From the NCBI GenBank assembly GCA_964499365.1, contig CAZCKU010000002.1, positions 62,001 through 126,000 on the forward strand: a stretch of DNA of 64,000 nucleotides. Reading direction: 5' to 3'. Position 1 is the stretch's first letter. Each line of letters opens with the position of its first letter. The notes below the pieces were generated by a model. It was not told the DNA's origin. It saw only the letters and a program-made list of their open reading frames with translations, and ran no database searches. The stretch comes from PALSA-1316 sp964499365 (GTDB lineage Bacteria; Nitrospirota; Thermodesulfovibrionia; Thermodesulfovibrionales; UBA6898). The position numbers and the translations under genes were made by a program. Of the stretch, positions 27,186-35,736 are shown one piece after another.

Positions 27186-28112
27186 TCATGCAGCCTCTAT
27201 CAGACTTACAAAGACATCCTCAAGTGACGGAACAATTCTCTCGATTCTCCGCGCCTGGATACCGGCCTCTTGGAGGACTTCTTTGATCCTCGGGACCGCC
27301 TTTTCCATATTGTCCACCGTAGCATGGAGAAGGCTTCCGAAAATCGCTGTCTCTATCCCGTTTTTGTTCATGACCTCCATAGCATCAACAACCTTATCAA
27401 CCTCTACTTCAAGGACATAGCGTGTCATATATTTCTGCTTCATCTCATTCGGCGTACCTTCAGCTATTATCTTCCCTCTGTATATCAACGCAAGCCTGTT
27501 GCAGTAGTCTGCCTCATCCATGTAGTGTGTCGTGACAAAGATCGTGGTTCCTGCCTTTGACATCTCATTAATAAGGTTCCAGAAATTACGGCGTGAAATG
27601 GGGTCAACGCCTGACGTCGGCTCATCAAGGAAGATTATTGGCGGCTCATGCAGGATTGCACAGCCAAGCGCTAGCCTCTGCTTGAACCCGCCGGGAAGGG
27701 TCTTTGTTACCGCCTTTATTCTGTCCTGAAGCCCTGCCATTTCAAGGACCCATTTCAGCCTTTCTTTTTTCCTGCTGTTTGCAACGCCGTAGATACCGCT
27801 GAAGAACCGGATATTTTCCTCAACGGTCAGGTCATCATAGAGGGAGAACTTCTGGGACATGTATCCGATGTTTTTCTTTATCTCCTCTGATTCTTTCATG
27901 ATGTCAAAGCCGCCGACTGAACCTTCTCCACCAGTGGGAAGGAGGAGGCCGCAGAGCATCTTAATTGTTGTTGACTTGCCGGCACCGTTTGGTCCGAGGA
28001 AGCCGAATATCTCCCCTTTTTTTATACTCAAATCTATGGTGTCGACTGCTGTGAAATCACCGAATCTTTTTGTCAGACCCCTGACTTTTACCGCGATAGT
28101 GGCCCGTATCAT
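27186..28112 (-). CDS. ABC transporter ATPase subunit (second)
   Basis: A 308-residue nucleotide-binding protein with Walker A GPNGAGKSTT, Q-loop MSQKFSLYDD, signature LPGGFKQRLALG (LSGGQ variant with Pro), Walker B IIFLDEPTSGVD and switch His in VTTHYMDEA. The C-terminal about 80 residues form the regulatory extension common in DrrA/CcmA-type ATPases. Its ATG overlaps the stop of the preceding ATPase gene by 4 nt. In YbhF the two nucleotide-binding domains are fused in one chain; here they are separate genes. Confidence 0.93.
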   Translation of the reverse strand: MIRATIAVKVRGLTKRFGDFTAVDTIDLSIKKGEIFGFLGPNGAGKSTTIKMLCGLLLPTGGEGSVGGFDIMKESEEIKKNIGYMSQKFSLYDDLTVEENIRFFSGIYGVANSRKKERLKWVLEMAGLQDRIKAVTKTLPGGFKQRLALGCAILHEPPIIFLDEPTSGVDPISRRNFWNLINEMSKAGTTIFVTTHYMDEADYCNRLALIYRGKIIAEGTPNEMKQKYMTRYVLEVEVDKVVDAMEVMNKNGIETAIFGSLLHATVDNMEKAVPRIKEVLQEAGIQARRIERIVPSLEDVFVSLIEAA

Positions 28113-29029
28113 CGCCCTTCCACCTTTGAGATGAATATGTCTTCGATTGATGGGAGAATTTCCCTGTGCCCCCTTATTTCTATCCCTGAACGACTCAAAT
28201 TCACGATAATATCATTGACGAGTTCGCTTTTGGTAATCGCAACGTGCAGTTTATTGCCGTACAGACTTACGCTCTGAACACCTTTAACGGACTTGATTAT
28301 ATCAATGGCATTTCGTGCATCATCTGACCACATCTCAACCATCGGCATACCCAATGACTTCTTGATTGCGGCCGGATTGTCGTCCATAAGAATTTTTCCT
28401 TTATGCATAAGGCAAATCCGCGTACACCGCTCTGCTTCGTCAAGATAAGAAGTTGAAACAAAGATGGTCACACCCTCCTTTAGAAGGTCATAGAGGATCT
28501 TCCAGAAATCCCTCCGTGAAACCGGATCTACGCCGTTCGTAGGCTCATCAAGGAAAAGGACCTCCGGTGTGTGTATCAGCGCACAGGCAAGCCCCAGTTT
28601 TTGCTTCATGCCACCTGATAGTCGTCCTGCAAGTCTTTCTTTAAACGGTGTGAGGTTGCTGAATCCGAGCAGCCGTTCGACCCGCTCGGGACGTTCTTTC
28701 TTCGGCACTTCATAGAGATCAGCATAAAAAATTATATTTTCCATGACCGTAAGGTCTTCATAGAGACCAAACTTCTGTGACATATAGCCGATCTTTTCCT
28801 TGATTTTTTCACCTTCGCTTAGTACAGAGTGTCCTGAAACCCACGCCTCCCCTGAAGTCGGATCCATAATCGCCGTGAGTACCCTCATGGTTGTTGTCTT
28901 GCCTGCACCGTCAGGGCCCACCATGCCGAATAGTTCGCCTTTTGCTATTTCGAGAGTCAGGTCATCGACTGCGACAACATCGCCGAATGCCTTTTTCAGA
29001 TTGACTGTCTTTATCGCCGGCTCGTTCAT
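28109..29029 (-). CDS. ABC transporter ATPase subunit (first)
   Basis: A 306-residue ATPase with Walker A GPDGAGKTTT (Asp replacing the usual Asn, as often in the first half of YbhF/RbbA-like proteins), Q-loop MSQKFGLYED, signature LSGGMKQKLGLA, Walker B VLFLDEPTNGVD and a Ser in the switch position (VSTSYLDEAER instead of VTTHxxxEA). Loss of the switch His suggests it is a degenerate catalytic partner, with the second ATPase (His retained) doing most hydrolysis. This is a known asymmetry of heterodimeric ABC exporters. It follows the HlyD-type adaptor gene by 44 bp. Confidence 0.93.
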   Translation of the reverse strand: MNEPAIKTVNLKKAFGDVVAVDDLTLEIAKGELFGMVGPDGAGKTTTMRVLTAIMDPTSGEAWVSGHSVLSEGEKIKEKIGYMSQKFGLYEDLTVMENIIFYADLYEVPKKERPERVERLLGFSNLTPFKERLAGRLSGGMKQKLGLACALIHTPEVLFLDEPTNGVDPVSRRDFWKILYDLLKEGVTIFVSTSYLDEAERCTRICLMHKGKILMDDNPAAIKKSLGMPMVEMWSDDARNAIDIIKSVKGVQSVSLYGNKLHVAITKSELVNDIIVNLSRSGIEIRGHREILPSIEDIFISKVEGR

Positions 29030-29073
29030 TGTTGCTTTCCTTATACAACTCTCCTGTGCGTAAACGCGCTGTT

Positions 29074-30057
29074 TTATCTGAGAAGGATTTTTACATCAGC
29101 AGGCATGCCAGGCTTAAGTTCATCATTCCTATTCTTCACACTTACTTTAACTCCAAAGACCAGCTTGACCCGTTCTTCCTGCGTCTGGACGTTCTTAGGC
29201 GTGAATTCCGCCTCTGACGATATATAAGTAACGGTTCCGTCATAGGATTTATTTGAATAGGAATCCACACTGATTTTTGCCTTCTGCCCGAGTTTTACCA
29301 CCCCGAGCTTGTCCTCTTTTACATACACCTTTATCCAGGGATTTTCAAGGTCACCTAGGGTACAGACAGGAATGCCGGACGCAACGGTCTCACCTCTCTC
29401 GACATTTTTCCTTAATATTACTCCGGATACAGGTGCATAGATCACCGTGTCTTTCAGCCGTTCTTCAAGTGCGTGCAGTCCGGCCTCTGACTGTTTTGTC
29501 CGATATTGAGCAGCGGTTATCTGCTCCTTTCGGGGGCCTTCCTTTACAAGACTCAGTGCTTCCAGCGCCTTCTGCTGCTGAGAGACAGCTGAATCATATG
29601 TCTTTCTGGCAGCATCCATGGTCTGGGCAGAAATAGCGCCATTCTTAAAAAGAATCTCGGCCCGTTCATGGTCCTTTCTTGCCTTGCTGAGGTCTGCATC
29701 AGCATATCCGACATTCGCCCTTGCCTGTTCAACTTCCTGGGGCCTTGAGCCTGACTTCAGCTCCTCAAGTTTCGTCCGTGCCTCATCCAGATATGCCCTT
29801 CCCTGCAGCACCTGACTTTCAAGTTCGCCGCTGTCAAGGGTAGCCAGCCGCTCACCCTGTTTAATCTTCTGCCCCTCTTCAACAGGAAGTTCTATGATCC
29901 TTCCCGCATATTTAAACCCGGCATCGACCTCTGTAACCTCAACGTTCCCGGACAAAACAAGCTGACCGTCATCATGTTTGTTGCCTAATTTCCTGAGTAG
30001 AAAGACACTTACTACAATGAGAATAAGGATTCCAACTATCAGCAATCTTTTTTTCAT
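29074..30057 (-). CDS. HlyD-family periplasmic adaptor (YbhG-like)
   Basis: This 327-residue membrane fusion protein has a single N-terminal anchor helix (LLIVGILILIVVSVFLLRKL), a biotinyl-lipoyl-like segment (VDAGFKYAGRIIELPVEEGQ KIKQGERLATLD), a long alpha-hairpin with coiled-coil character (about 75-200), and a beta-barrel end (VYAPVSGVILRKNVERGETV, KVYVKEDKLGVVKLGQKAKI). It would bridge the ABC permeases and the outer membrane channel encoded directly upstream, whose stop it overlaps by 4 nt. Confidence 0.93.
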   Translation of the reverse strand: MKKRLLIVGILILIVVSVFLLRKLGNKHDDGQLVLSGNVEVTEVDAGFKYAGRIIELPVEEGQKIKQGERLATLDSGELESQVLQGRAYLDEARTKLEELKSGSRPQEVEQARANVGYADADLSKARKDHERAEILFKNGAISAQTMDAARKTYDSAVSQQQKALEALSLVKEGPRKEQITAAQYRTKQSEAGLHALEERLKDTVIYAPVSGVILRKNVERGETVASGIPVCTLGDLENPWIKVYVKEDKLGVVKLGQKAKISVDSYSNKSYDGTVTYISSEAEFTPKNVQTQEERVKLVFGVKVSVKNRNDELKPGMPADVKILLR

Positions 30058-31379
30058 TTCACGGCCACCTCTCTGTATATGTCTTCGCCAACCGCCTTTT
30101 TCAGCGCAGCTACGGCAAGTTTGTTATCGAAAACAGCCTGATGGTAGGCAGTCTCCGCGTTCAAAAGCGCTGCCTCGGCATCGATCACATCAGTGCTCGT
30201 CCCGGTACCTGTCCCGTACTTTAGCATCTCGATACGTAGTGTTTCTTTCGCGGTTTCAACTGCTTTTTTCGTTACCTCTATCCTTTGCCTCGCATTCTCT
30301 ATTGTCATATATGCGTCTTTTATCTCCCGGTTTATTGCGAACTTTAAGGACCTCTCCTCTTGCCTGACCTTTTCAGCCTCCTTTTTCCCCTGTTTCACCT
30401 CTGTGCGAATGAATCCGCCGTCAAACACCGGAAGAGAGAGTCGCAGGGCAACTGACCAGTTCTCCTTAAAAGCAAATTGTTCGCCAGCTCTGTTCGCATA
30501 TTCACCGGCCAGATATACATCCGGAAGCCTTTTCCCCTCTGTTATCTTCACCTTTTCTTCTGTAAGTCTTTGTTTCTGTAAAACAGCCTGATAATCAGGT
30601 CTCCGGGCAAGGGCCATGTTAAGGCTTTCTTCGAGTGAAGGATAAGGGTCATTCGAAGGGGCTTCCTGCACAAGGGTTATTTTTCTTTTGTCATCTACGC
30701 CCATAAGTGTCTTCAGGAGTTCGTAAGCGCTTTCAACGCTGTTCGATATACGCAGAACATTCTCCTGCGTGCGTCCAAGTTCGACTTCTGTCTTCAGAAG
30801 TTCGACACGGGGGACTGTGCCTGCCTCAAGAAAAAGCTCAACGTTTCTTTTATGTTCTTCGAGCTGTATTTTCGATGCCTCGGCCGCTTCAAGGAGTTTT
30901 TCGAGCTGAGAGATTTTGTAGACAACACTTGTTATGTTATAGACCAGTTCCTGTCTATTAAAGGTATATATATCTTCTGCTATCAGTTTTTGGATTTCTG
31001 CAACATGGACTCCCCTGTCAAGGCGGCCGCCCCTGTACAACGGCAGTCTGAAGGATATCCCAAAGTCATATACCAGATTGTCGAACTCAGGGAATTCGGT
31101 CCCGGCAAGAGGTGAACCGGATATAGGAGTCAGGGCAGTCGGATAACGGTGCCTTGTTACATTGCCGATTAAATCTATCTTCGGCATCTTAGCAGATTTC
31201 GCTGCATCTACTCCTAAAGTGGTCACATCAATTTCTTTTCCGGACGCCAGTATGCCAGGATTGTTCTTTAGCGCAAAGCTGATCGCTTCAGACATGGTGA
31301 AGGTACTTTTATCCATCTCAGCAAATACTGTTTCTGGCATTACAACCATGCAGAGCAATAAAATTATCTTTATCATCAA
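30054..31379 (-). CDS. TolC-family outer membrane efflux protein
   Basis: A 441-residue protein with a signal peptide (MIKIILLLCMVVMPETVFAE) and two outer-membrane-factor repeats: ALKNNPGILASGKEIDVTTL, then RHRYPTALTP and later NMALARRPDYQAVLQKQRLT, DVYLAGEYANRAGEQFAFKE and WSVALRLSLPVFDGG. Long heptad-rich helices occupy about 150-250 and 345-430. It forms the trimeric outer membrane conduit of the tripartite pump. It is the first structural gene after the TetR repressor, 39 bp downstream of it. Confidence 0.93.
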   Translation of the reverse strand: MMIKIILLLCMVVMPETVFAEMDKSTFTMSEAISFALKNNPGILASGKEIDVTTLGVDAAKSAKMPKIDLIGNVTRHRYPTALTPISGSPLAGTEFPEFDNLVYDFGISFRLPLYRGGRLDRGVHVAEIQKLIAEDIYTFNRQELVYNITSVVYKISQLEKLLEAAEASKIQLEEHKRNVELFLEAGTVPRVELLKTEVELGRTQENVLRISNSVESAYELLKTLMGVDDKRKITLVQEAPSNDPYPSLEESLNMALARRPDYQAVLQKQRLTEEKVKITEGKRLPDVYLAGEYANRAGEQFAFKENWSVALRLSLPVFDGGFIRTEVKQGKKEAEKVRQEERSLKFAINREIKDAYMTIENARQRIEVTKKAVETAKETLRIEMLKYGTGTGTSTDVIDAEAALLNAETAYHQAVFDNKLAVAALKKAVGEDIYREVAVK

Positions 31380-31418
31380 TCCTCCTAAACGACTTTTTAG
31401 AGATAATTCAGAGAAAAA

Positions 31419-32033
31419 TTAACCCATCTTTATGCATTTTTCATAATTGTCCCACAGCTTCATCCCTTCTGTAACAAGGGGAAATGAAAAACCGCTCAAT
31501 GACCACCTCAAGACCGTAACCTGGATCATCCCAATAAGGGTTAATGCCGCCCCCCTGGAATCGATTCCTTTTTTGATTTGACCGATTTTTTGCCCGTTTT
31601 TTATGATGGCATCCAAAGAGACAGTATATTCATTAATTGAGCAAAGGAGCCTGTCCTTAAGAATTTCGTTGTTTACATGTATCTCTTCAGAATAGACCAG
31701 TCTTGGAATGCCTTCATTTTTTTCTATGTAATCAAGGTGTAGCATGAAAGCCCTCTTCAGTTGTTTAAGCGGCGAATCAGAAATGCTCATTTTCAACACA
31801 TTCTCCATGTTTCGCTTCATTCCCTCTCCGACTCTTTCCACCGTTACCTGCAATATCTCGGCTTTACTCGCAAAATGCCGGTATATATTCGCCTCTGAAA
31901 TTCCAACTTCCCGCGCAATACTTGCAGTGGTTAGGGCGCTCACTCCCTTTGCGGCTATGAGCCTGAGGGTTGCATCTGCTATCTGAGCCCGTCTGACGTC
32001 CGTACTAACTTTCGAAGTGTTATTAATTGTCAT
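31419..32033 (-). CDS. TetR/AcrR-family repressor of the efflux operon
   Basis: A 204-residue protein with the HTH at residues about 25-65 (LRLIAAKGVSALTTASIARE, VGISEANIYRHFASKAEILQ) and a helical ligand domain. It is encoded first in the operon, in the same direction as tolC, hlyD and the ABC genes, so it most likely controls its own operon. The palindrome at 32055-32070 just upstream of its start is the probable operator. Inducer unknown. Confidence 0.93.
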   Translation of the reverse strand: MTINNTSKVSTDVRRAQIADATLRLIAAKGVSALTTASIAREVGISEANIYRHFASKAEILQVTVERVGEGMKRNMENVLKMSISDSPLKQLKRAFMLHLDYIEKNEGIPRLVYSEEIHVNNEILKDRLLCSINEYTVSLDAIIKNGQKIGQIKKGIDSRGAALTLIGMIQVTVLRWSLSGFSFPLVTEGMKLWDNYEKCIKMG

Positions 32034-32054
32034 TGCATAACTCCTGACTAATAT

Positions 32055-32070
32055 AAGTGAGTGTTCACTT
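32055..32070. promoter_or_regulatory. Operator palindrome upstream of the efflux operon
   Basis: AAGTGAGTGTTCACTT has 6-bp inverted arms (AAGTGA / TCACTT) around 4 bp and ends 22 bp upstream of the TetR start. The sequence is like the GTGA..TCAC operators of TetR/AcrR repressors for efflux operons. Binding is inferred. Confidence 0.6.
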
Positions 32071-32205
32071 CTACTTTACATTACAGATGATACAATTGCA
32101 ATAGAAAACGACATAGAAAACGACTTCTTTGTGAAAAACACATATACTTCTCTGTTGCGATTGGATGGAAAGAGTGGGGAGTCGCCAGGCATAAAGAGAA
32201 CAAAA

Positions 32206-32340
32206 CTACTTCAGGAGGTTCGGATAATGGGATGACTCAACATTGCTCTCCCCCACATGTGCGCCATTGATGCCACCACCGATTAAGATCGGATACTTCT
32301 CAGTCACCTTCCGACAACGCTCAATTTCATCGCAGAGCAT
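32206..32340 (-). pseudogene. Unidentified coding remnant (44 codons)
   Basis: The minus strand reads MLCDEIERCRKVTEKYPILI then GGGINGAHVGESNVESSHYP and stops; the frame is also open upstream to about 32365 (KKAKVRSG). The composition (ILIGGGINGAH, reminiscent of phosphate-binding loops of TIM-barrel enzymes) suggests the tail of a larger protein, but I cannot name it. It lies just downstream of the altered mazF 3' end. Confidence 0.3.
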
Positions 32341-32347
32341 GCCGCTT

Positions 32348-32671
32348 CTAACTTTGGCCTTCTTCCTCTACGTTCATGATATTCCTATGCCTGTTGTCGT
32401 GGAAAATGCAAAATGCTTTTAATAGATACCAGTCAATGAAGCGGATCTGATCAGCGAGGGCGACTCCTGCGGTCTTCGCCCCATCGAGGTTGACTTCAAA
32501 AGGGTACCCTTTGATCTTTGTAGTGATAGGACAGACAAGGCAGAGGCCGGAGGCCTTATTGTATATGTCCGGCGACAGAACAACTGCCGGCCTGAAGCCG
32601 GCCTGTTCATGTCCTAATGTAGGATCGAAGCTCAACATGATAACATCTCCCCGGTCCGGTATCGCTTTCAT
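32348..32671 (-). CDS. mazF: MazF/PemK-family endoribonuclease toxin, altered C-terminus
   Basis: The start ATG at 32671 overlaps the antitoxin stop (TGATG). The N-terminal two thirds are typical of the family: RGDVIMLSFDPTLGHEQAGF RPAVVLSPDIYN, LCLVCPITTKIKGYPFEV and GVALADQIRFIDW, with the substrate-binding Arg and the PIT motif intact. After IDW the sequence becomes LLKAFCIFHDNRHRNIMNVE and ends at 107 residues, unlike the usual RKAxxxxxV..EVLxxL tail. A frameshift or recombination has probably replaced the last helix, so activity is doubtful. Confidence 0.8.
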   Translation of the reverse strand: MKAIPDRGDVIMLSFDPTLGHEQAGFRPAVVLSPDIYNKASGLCLVCPITTKIKGYPFEVNLDGAKTAGVALADQIRFIDWYLLKAFCIFHDNRHRNIMNVEEEGQS

Positions 32672-32913
32672 CAAATGAGCTCCTTGCCTGCTGGTAGTCC
32701 GAAGTCAATTTCCCCATGTCGGTTCTGAGGCGTAATCCCTTTAACAAGCTCCTTCAATGAATACTCTTTCTTCCTTACAGACTTGATGATAACCCCTTCA
32801 TCTGCTTCATCAATCTCAACAGTGGAGTTCACATCGATTCCGGCCTTCCTGGCCAAAGATCGGGGGATCCTTACGCCGATACTATTGCCCCATTGGGTTG
32901 TCTTCGCAATCAT
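32671..32913 (-). CDS. mazE: MazE/AbrB-family antitoxin
   Basis: An 80-residue protein, MIAKTTQWGNSIGVRIPRSL then ARKAGIDVNSTVEIDEADEG, with the swapped-hairpin AbrB DNA-binding fold at the N-terminus and an acidic/flexible C-terminus that would wrap the toxin. A perfect AAAGGAGG ribosome site precedes ATG 32913, so the longer open frame upstream is not used. It pairs with the overlapping mazF-like gene as a type II toxin-antitoxin module. Confidence 0.92.
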   Translation of the reverse strand: MIAKTTQWGNSIGVRIPRSLARKAGIDVNSTVEIDEADEGVIIKSVRKKEYSLKELVKGITPQNRHGEIDFGLPAGKELI

Positions 32914-33057
32914 ATCTATACCTCCTTTTGACGCTTTTCTTATAGATAGTATATCCGATGGATATACAATAAAAAGTTCAGGCAGGATGCATAATCCCGG
33001 AATAAGCAATAACTTCGTGGGCAGGGCAATTGTAAAAAAGGGTGAAGCGACGCTCCG

Positions 33058-33198
33058 TATCTCAATCCATTTTGCCACTTTTTCAGTGACCGGGCACCCC
33101 ATTCTGCCGCCGACTCTATACAACAATATTTTACCAAATTGTTCTATAAAGAACACTACCTTCTTTTGTTCAATCCTCCTTTTTGCCTCGTACGCTAT
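33058..33198. repeat. Flank of duplicated module (copy A)
   Basis: About 140 bp here, running from ATCTCAATCCATTTTGCCAC to the GGDEF gene stop, recur with around 90 percent identity at 47332-47472 in the same position beside the second GGDEF gene. A shorter, more diverged version is at about 41226-41300. It marks one boundary of the duplicated block and contains no clear gene. Confidence 0.75.
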
Positions 33199-34623
33199 TC
33201 AACCAATTTCAATAGTCTCCTCATGATCTGACGGCTCCATGCGCAGATTTCTTTTCTGCTTTATATTACTGTCATCAAAGATCTCATTCAAATTCCGAGA
33301 GGCACCATGGCCGGATTCCCTATAGCTCGCCTTGGACTTTGTCGTGGCTGTCGGATTTGCCGGGACTTTTTTCTTACCTGCAGACTCCTGTCGATCGGCT
33401 CTTATTGTCTTCGCAACGTCTTTTTGGGGAGCTGAAGGAAAACCATCCGTATATGCGGTAACCATGTTTCTACCTCTCTGTTTTGATTGATAGAGCGCAT
33501 CGTCAGCCTTTTTGAAGAGATCACTGAGGTTCAGAGCTTCATCTTGGTGGAGTTCAGTCAGGCCCATGCTTATCTGGATGTAGTGCTTTACATCCTTATA
33601 TTCAAAGATTTCTCTGTCAACCTTGTTCCGAATCTTGTCGAGTGCAGCAAATGCCTCTTCTTTCTTTGTTTCCGGCAAGAGTATAGCGAATTCTTCCCCT
33701 CCGTATCTTCCGAAAACATCCGTTGTTCTTATGCAGGATAACACGAATTTTGAAAGGGCTTTGAGCACATAATCACCCACCTCGTGCCCGTATTCATCAT
33801 TGAACCTCTTGAAATGATCGATATCGAACATGCAGAGACAAAACGGGTGGTTGTAGCGATGAGATAATTTCATTAGCTCATAGGTGCGTTTGAACAGGGT
33901 GCGACGGTTTAAAAGCCCGGTTAGCTGGTCCCGGGTCGCTGAGTACTGCGCTCTCTCATAGATGACGGCATTTCTAATAATTCCGGATAAGTCGTCGCTA
34001 ATGTATCTGTGCGCCTTGGTAACTCCCCTTCCGATGACAGCCAAGACCCCGACAGGGAGGAAGGACCGGCAGTTCATGCACCTGGCCGTCTTTTCTTTGT
34101 ATGTCTTGAGATCGTCTCCCCTATATCTCTTATCGCTTTTTACCCAGCATTTATGTTCCTGCTTGTGATAGCAACTGCATCCAGAGTCGTTACAATCATT
34201 TATTTGCCAGCAGGGCCCTTCCCACTTCATATTGACCGGCAGGAAGTGGAGTTTTCCCCCGTATTTGTCTTTGATGAAATTATCCGCCTCGTTATCCCCG
34301 AGCTCATCGTTAGGAGTGGGCTCCATCGTGAGAAAGGATCTTACCATGGTGTTATGCTGCAGAACGGGGATCGAGTGGCTATCGTCCTCCAGAGACATGG
34401 TTTTCCTGTTCTTTACAAAAATTCCCTTAATTTTCAAGCCGAATTCAGATAAGTCCTCACCGATAACTTTAAGTATTTTCTCGATTCCGACTTCTGCATT
34501 GAGGTTGTTATAGATTTTTTTCAGCTTTGTATTCTGGCGTTGCTTTCTATTGAACAGCAAAAAAAGAAGGGCATTCGCTCCGAGACTTATGACAAGAATA
34601 GAGAGGAGAAGAATAGAAAACAT
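33199..34623 (-). CDS. GGDEF protein with Cys-rich sensor segment (copy A)
   Basis: A 474-residue protein with one N-terminal membrane helix (MFSILLLSILVISLGANALL), a coiled linker, a middle region with a Cys cluster (GPCWQINDCNDSGCSCYHKQ, HKCWVKSDKRYRG, KTARCMNCRSFLPVG; about eight Cys) that could bind a metal, Fe-S cluster or heme, and a C-terminal GGDEF domain (DQLTGLLNRRTLFKRTYELM, CMFDIDHFKRFNDEYGHEVG, FGRYGGEEFAILLPE). It should synthesise c-di-GMP in response to a cytoplasmic redox or metal cue. After the catalytic domain a 70-residue basic, low-complexity tail follows. Copy B (47473-48885) is about 90 percent identical, frame intact in both. Confidence 0.92.
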   Translation of the reverse strand: MFSILLLSILVISLGANALLFLLFNRKQRQNTKLKKIYNNLNAEVGIEKILKVIGEDLSEFGLKIKGIFVKNRKTMSLEDDSHSIPVLQHNTMVRSFLTMEPTPNDELGDNEADNFIKDKYGGKLHFLPVNMKWEGPCWQINDCNDSGCSCYHKQEHKCWVKSDKRYRGDDLKTYKEKTARCMNCRSFLPVGVLAVIGRGVTKAHRYISDDLSGIIRNAVIYERAQYSATRDQLTGLLNRRTLFKRTYELMKLSHRYNHPFCLCMFDIDHFKRFNDEYGHEVGDYVLKALSKFVLSCIRTTDVFGRYGGEEFAILLPETKKEEAFAALDKIRNKVDREIFEYKDVKHYIQISMGLTELHQDEALNLSDLFKKADDALYQSKQRGRNMVTAYTDGFPSAPQKDVAKTIRADRQESAGKKKVPANPTATTKSKASYRESGHGASRNLNEIFDDSNIKQKRNLRMEPSDHEETIEIG

Positions 34624-34731
34624 CGCCTTACTCCTCCTTATATTATGTCATCAGATTTCAGGTTACTACTTAAAACATATTACCTTGGAGTCGGAGCTGA
34701 GAGTTAATCATTAAGTCTATCACGTCAGGCA

Positions 34732-35183
34732 TCAGGCAACCCAAGCTCTCAGCCGATAAACAGTTGTGGCAAAACGTTGACCCGAGGATTGTGATTTCAC
34801 CAGTTTATGGATGCGCTCAAATGTCTCCTGTTTGCAGCCCTGGTTTTCAGCAGCGATTAGCGTATAGTTGTATGCCTCCCGAACCTCCAGCGCAGTAATT
34901 TCGTACCCGTAGCCTTCGACCAGCCATCTGAGAGCCGCCCAGCCGGCTTCAACTGCAAAACTCGGCTGGGTCGCAGACATTTCCTTTGCCGCTCGTGTCA
35001 GCGTCCTTGGATCACAGGGCGTTCGGTTAGCTAAGGTTATGGCTTCGTCATATAAACCTGCCGACTTTGCTGCGGCAAACCACTTACCCTCCTCCCCCGG
35101 ATACTGGCGACAAGATCACTCAGTATTTCGCTTTCCGTTTTGTGAGGGTATTTCTTGGCGACGGCACGAAAGGTCGCAAGGTA
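34732..35183 (-). pseudogene. C-terminal remnant of the 412-aa helical-repeat protein (copy A)
   Basis: The segment matches the last about 150 residues of the intact gene at 48988-50226 (GKWFAAAKSAGLYDEAITLA, TPCDPRTLTRAAKEM, QPSFAVEAGWAALRWLVEGY). One base is missing near 35100 and another frameshift near 34750 changes the end to YRLRAWVA. At about 35183 it is fused directly to the interior of an HU gene on the other strand, so the N-terminal 60 percent and the intergenic region are deleted. Confidence 0.85.
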
Positions 35184-35293
35184 TGAATTCTTTCATGGAT
35201 GGAATAAAGAAGTCGCTTAAGAAGGGGAACAGGGTAACGCTTGTTCCAATATTTTCTTTCGCAAAGCCTGCTCCTTTCTTCTTGGTGATATAA
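35183..35293 (+). pseudogene. HU-family DNA-binding protein remnant (copy A)
   Basis: The plus strand reads MNSFMDGIKKSLKKGNRVTL V, matching residues about 25-45 of the intact HU at 50363-50632 (MDSFMDGIKKALKKGNKVTL V), then degenerates to PIFSFAKPAPFFLVI and a stop. Start and DNA-binding arms are missing. It mirrors the divergent HU/412-aa pair of copy B after a deletion. Confidence 0.8.
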
Positions 35294-35315
35294 GGTCGAT
35301 TACGACGGCTATGAC

Positions 35316-35579
35316 TTACCGTCTCAGGGTTGCTAAAAGCCTCTTTGAATTTAGCAGAAGATCGGCAGCGTCCAGAGGCGACAAAACAAGTATCTGTGCC
35401 GCTGTCAGAGTCTCGATAGAACACCCTTCCTTGAGACAGACGGCAATCCCTATGCCTGCAGCTTTAAGCATTCGGGCGTCGTTGTTTCCGTTTCCAAGCG
35501 CGACAACCTTTTCAGCCCCCAACGATAAGACATATCGCTCTTTTTGGCCGGTATGATCCGGGCCGTCAAGAATATGCAC
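35316..35579 (-). pseudogene. HAD-like soluble P-type ATPase phosphatase, 5'-truncated
   Basis: The minus strand encodes ILDGPDHTGQKERYVLSLGA EKVVALGNGNNDARMLKAAG IGIAVCLKEGCSIET and DAADLLLNSKRLLATLRR. This is the C-terminal half of the small HAD phosphatase family related to the P-domain of heavy-metal ATPases, with GNGNNDARML as motif IV. The N-terminal half with the DxD nucleophile motif is absent, so it cannot be active. It sits in a decayed stretch between the HU remnant and the inverted beta-propeller fragment. Confidence 0.7.
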
Positions 35580-35604
35580 TGTACCTCAATTTTCAACGTT
35601 GGGT

Positions 35605-35692
35605 CAGTAGTGGCTTGACATATGACTTTATGTCAGCATCGTTTTGGACAAAAGCGAACTTGCTATCCCACGTAAACGCCGAGTGCATCAAA
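35605..35692 (-). pseudogene. Inverted fragment of the beta-propeller gene at 39.9-40.1 kb
   Basis: The minus strand reads HSAFTWDSKFAFVQNDADIK SY, matching the plus-strand sequence near 40020-40090 at about 90 percent nucleotide identity. It is a short inverted copy of a dead beta-propeller gene and lies just left of the Kef copy A terminator remnant. Confidence 0.65.
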
Positions 35693-35736
35693 AAAGTGCT
35701 TTCTGCGTCCTCCAAATGTTTTCTTCCCGCTTTGAA

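Noticed and set aside
32914..33156. N-terminal extension of the MazE-like antitoxin
   Set aside because: The extra 81 codons lie in the module flank with no family match, while ATG 32913 has a perfect AAAGGAGG and starts the AbrB fold.
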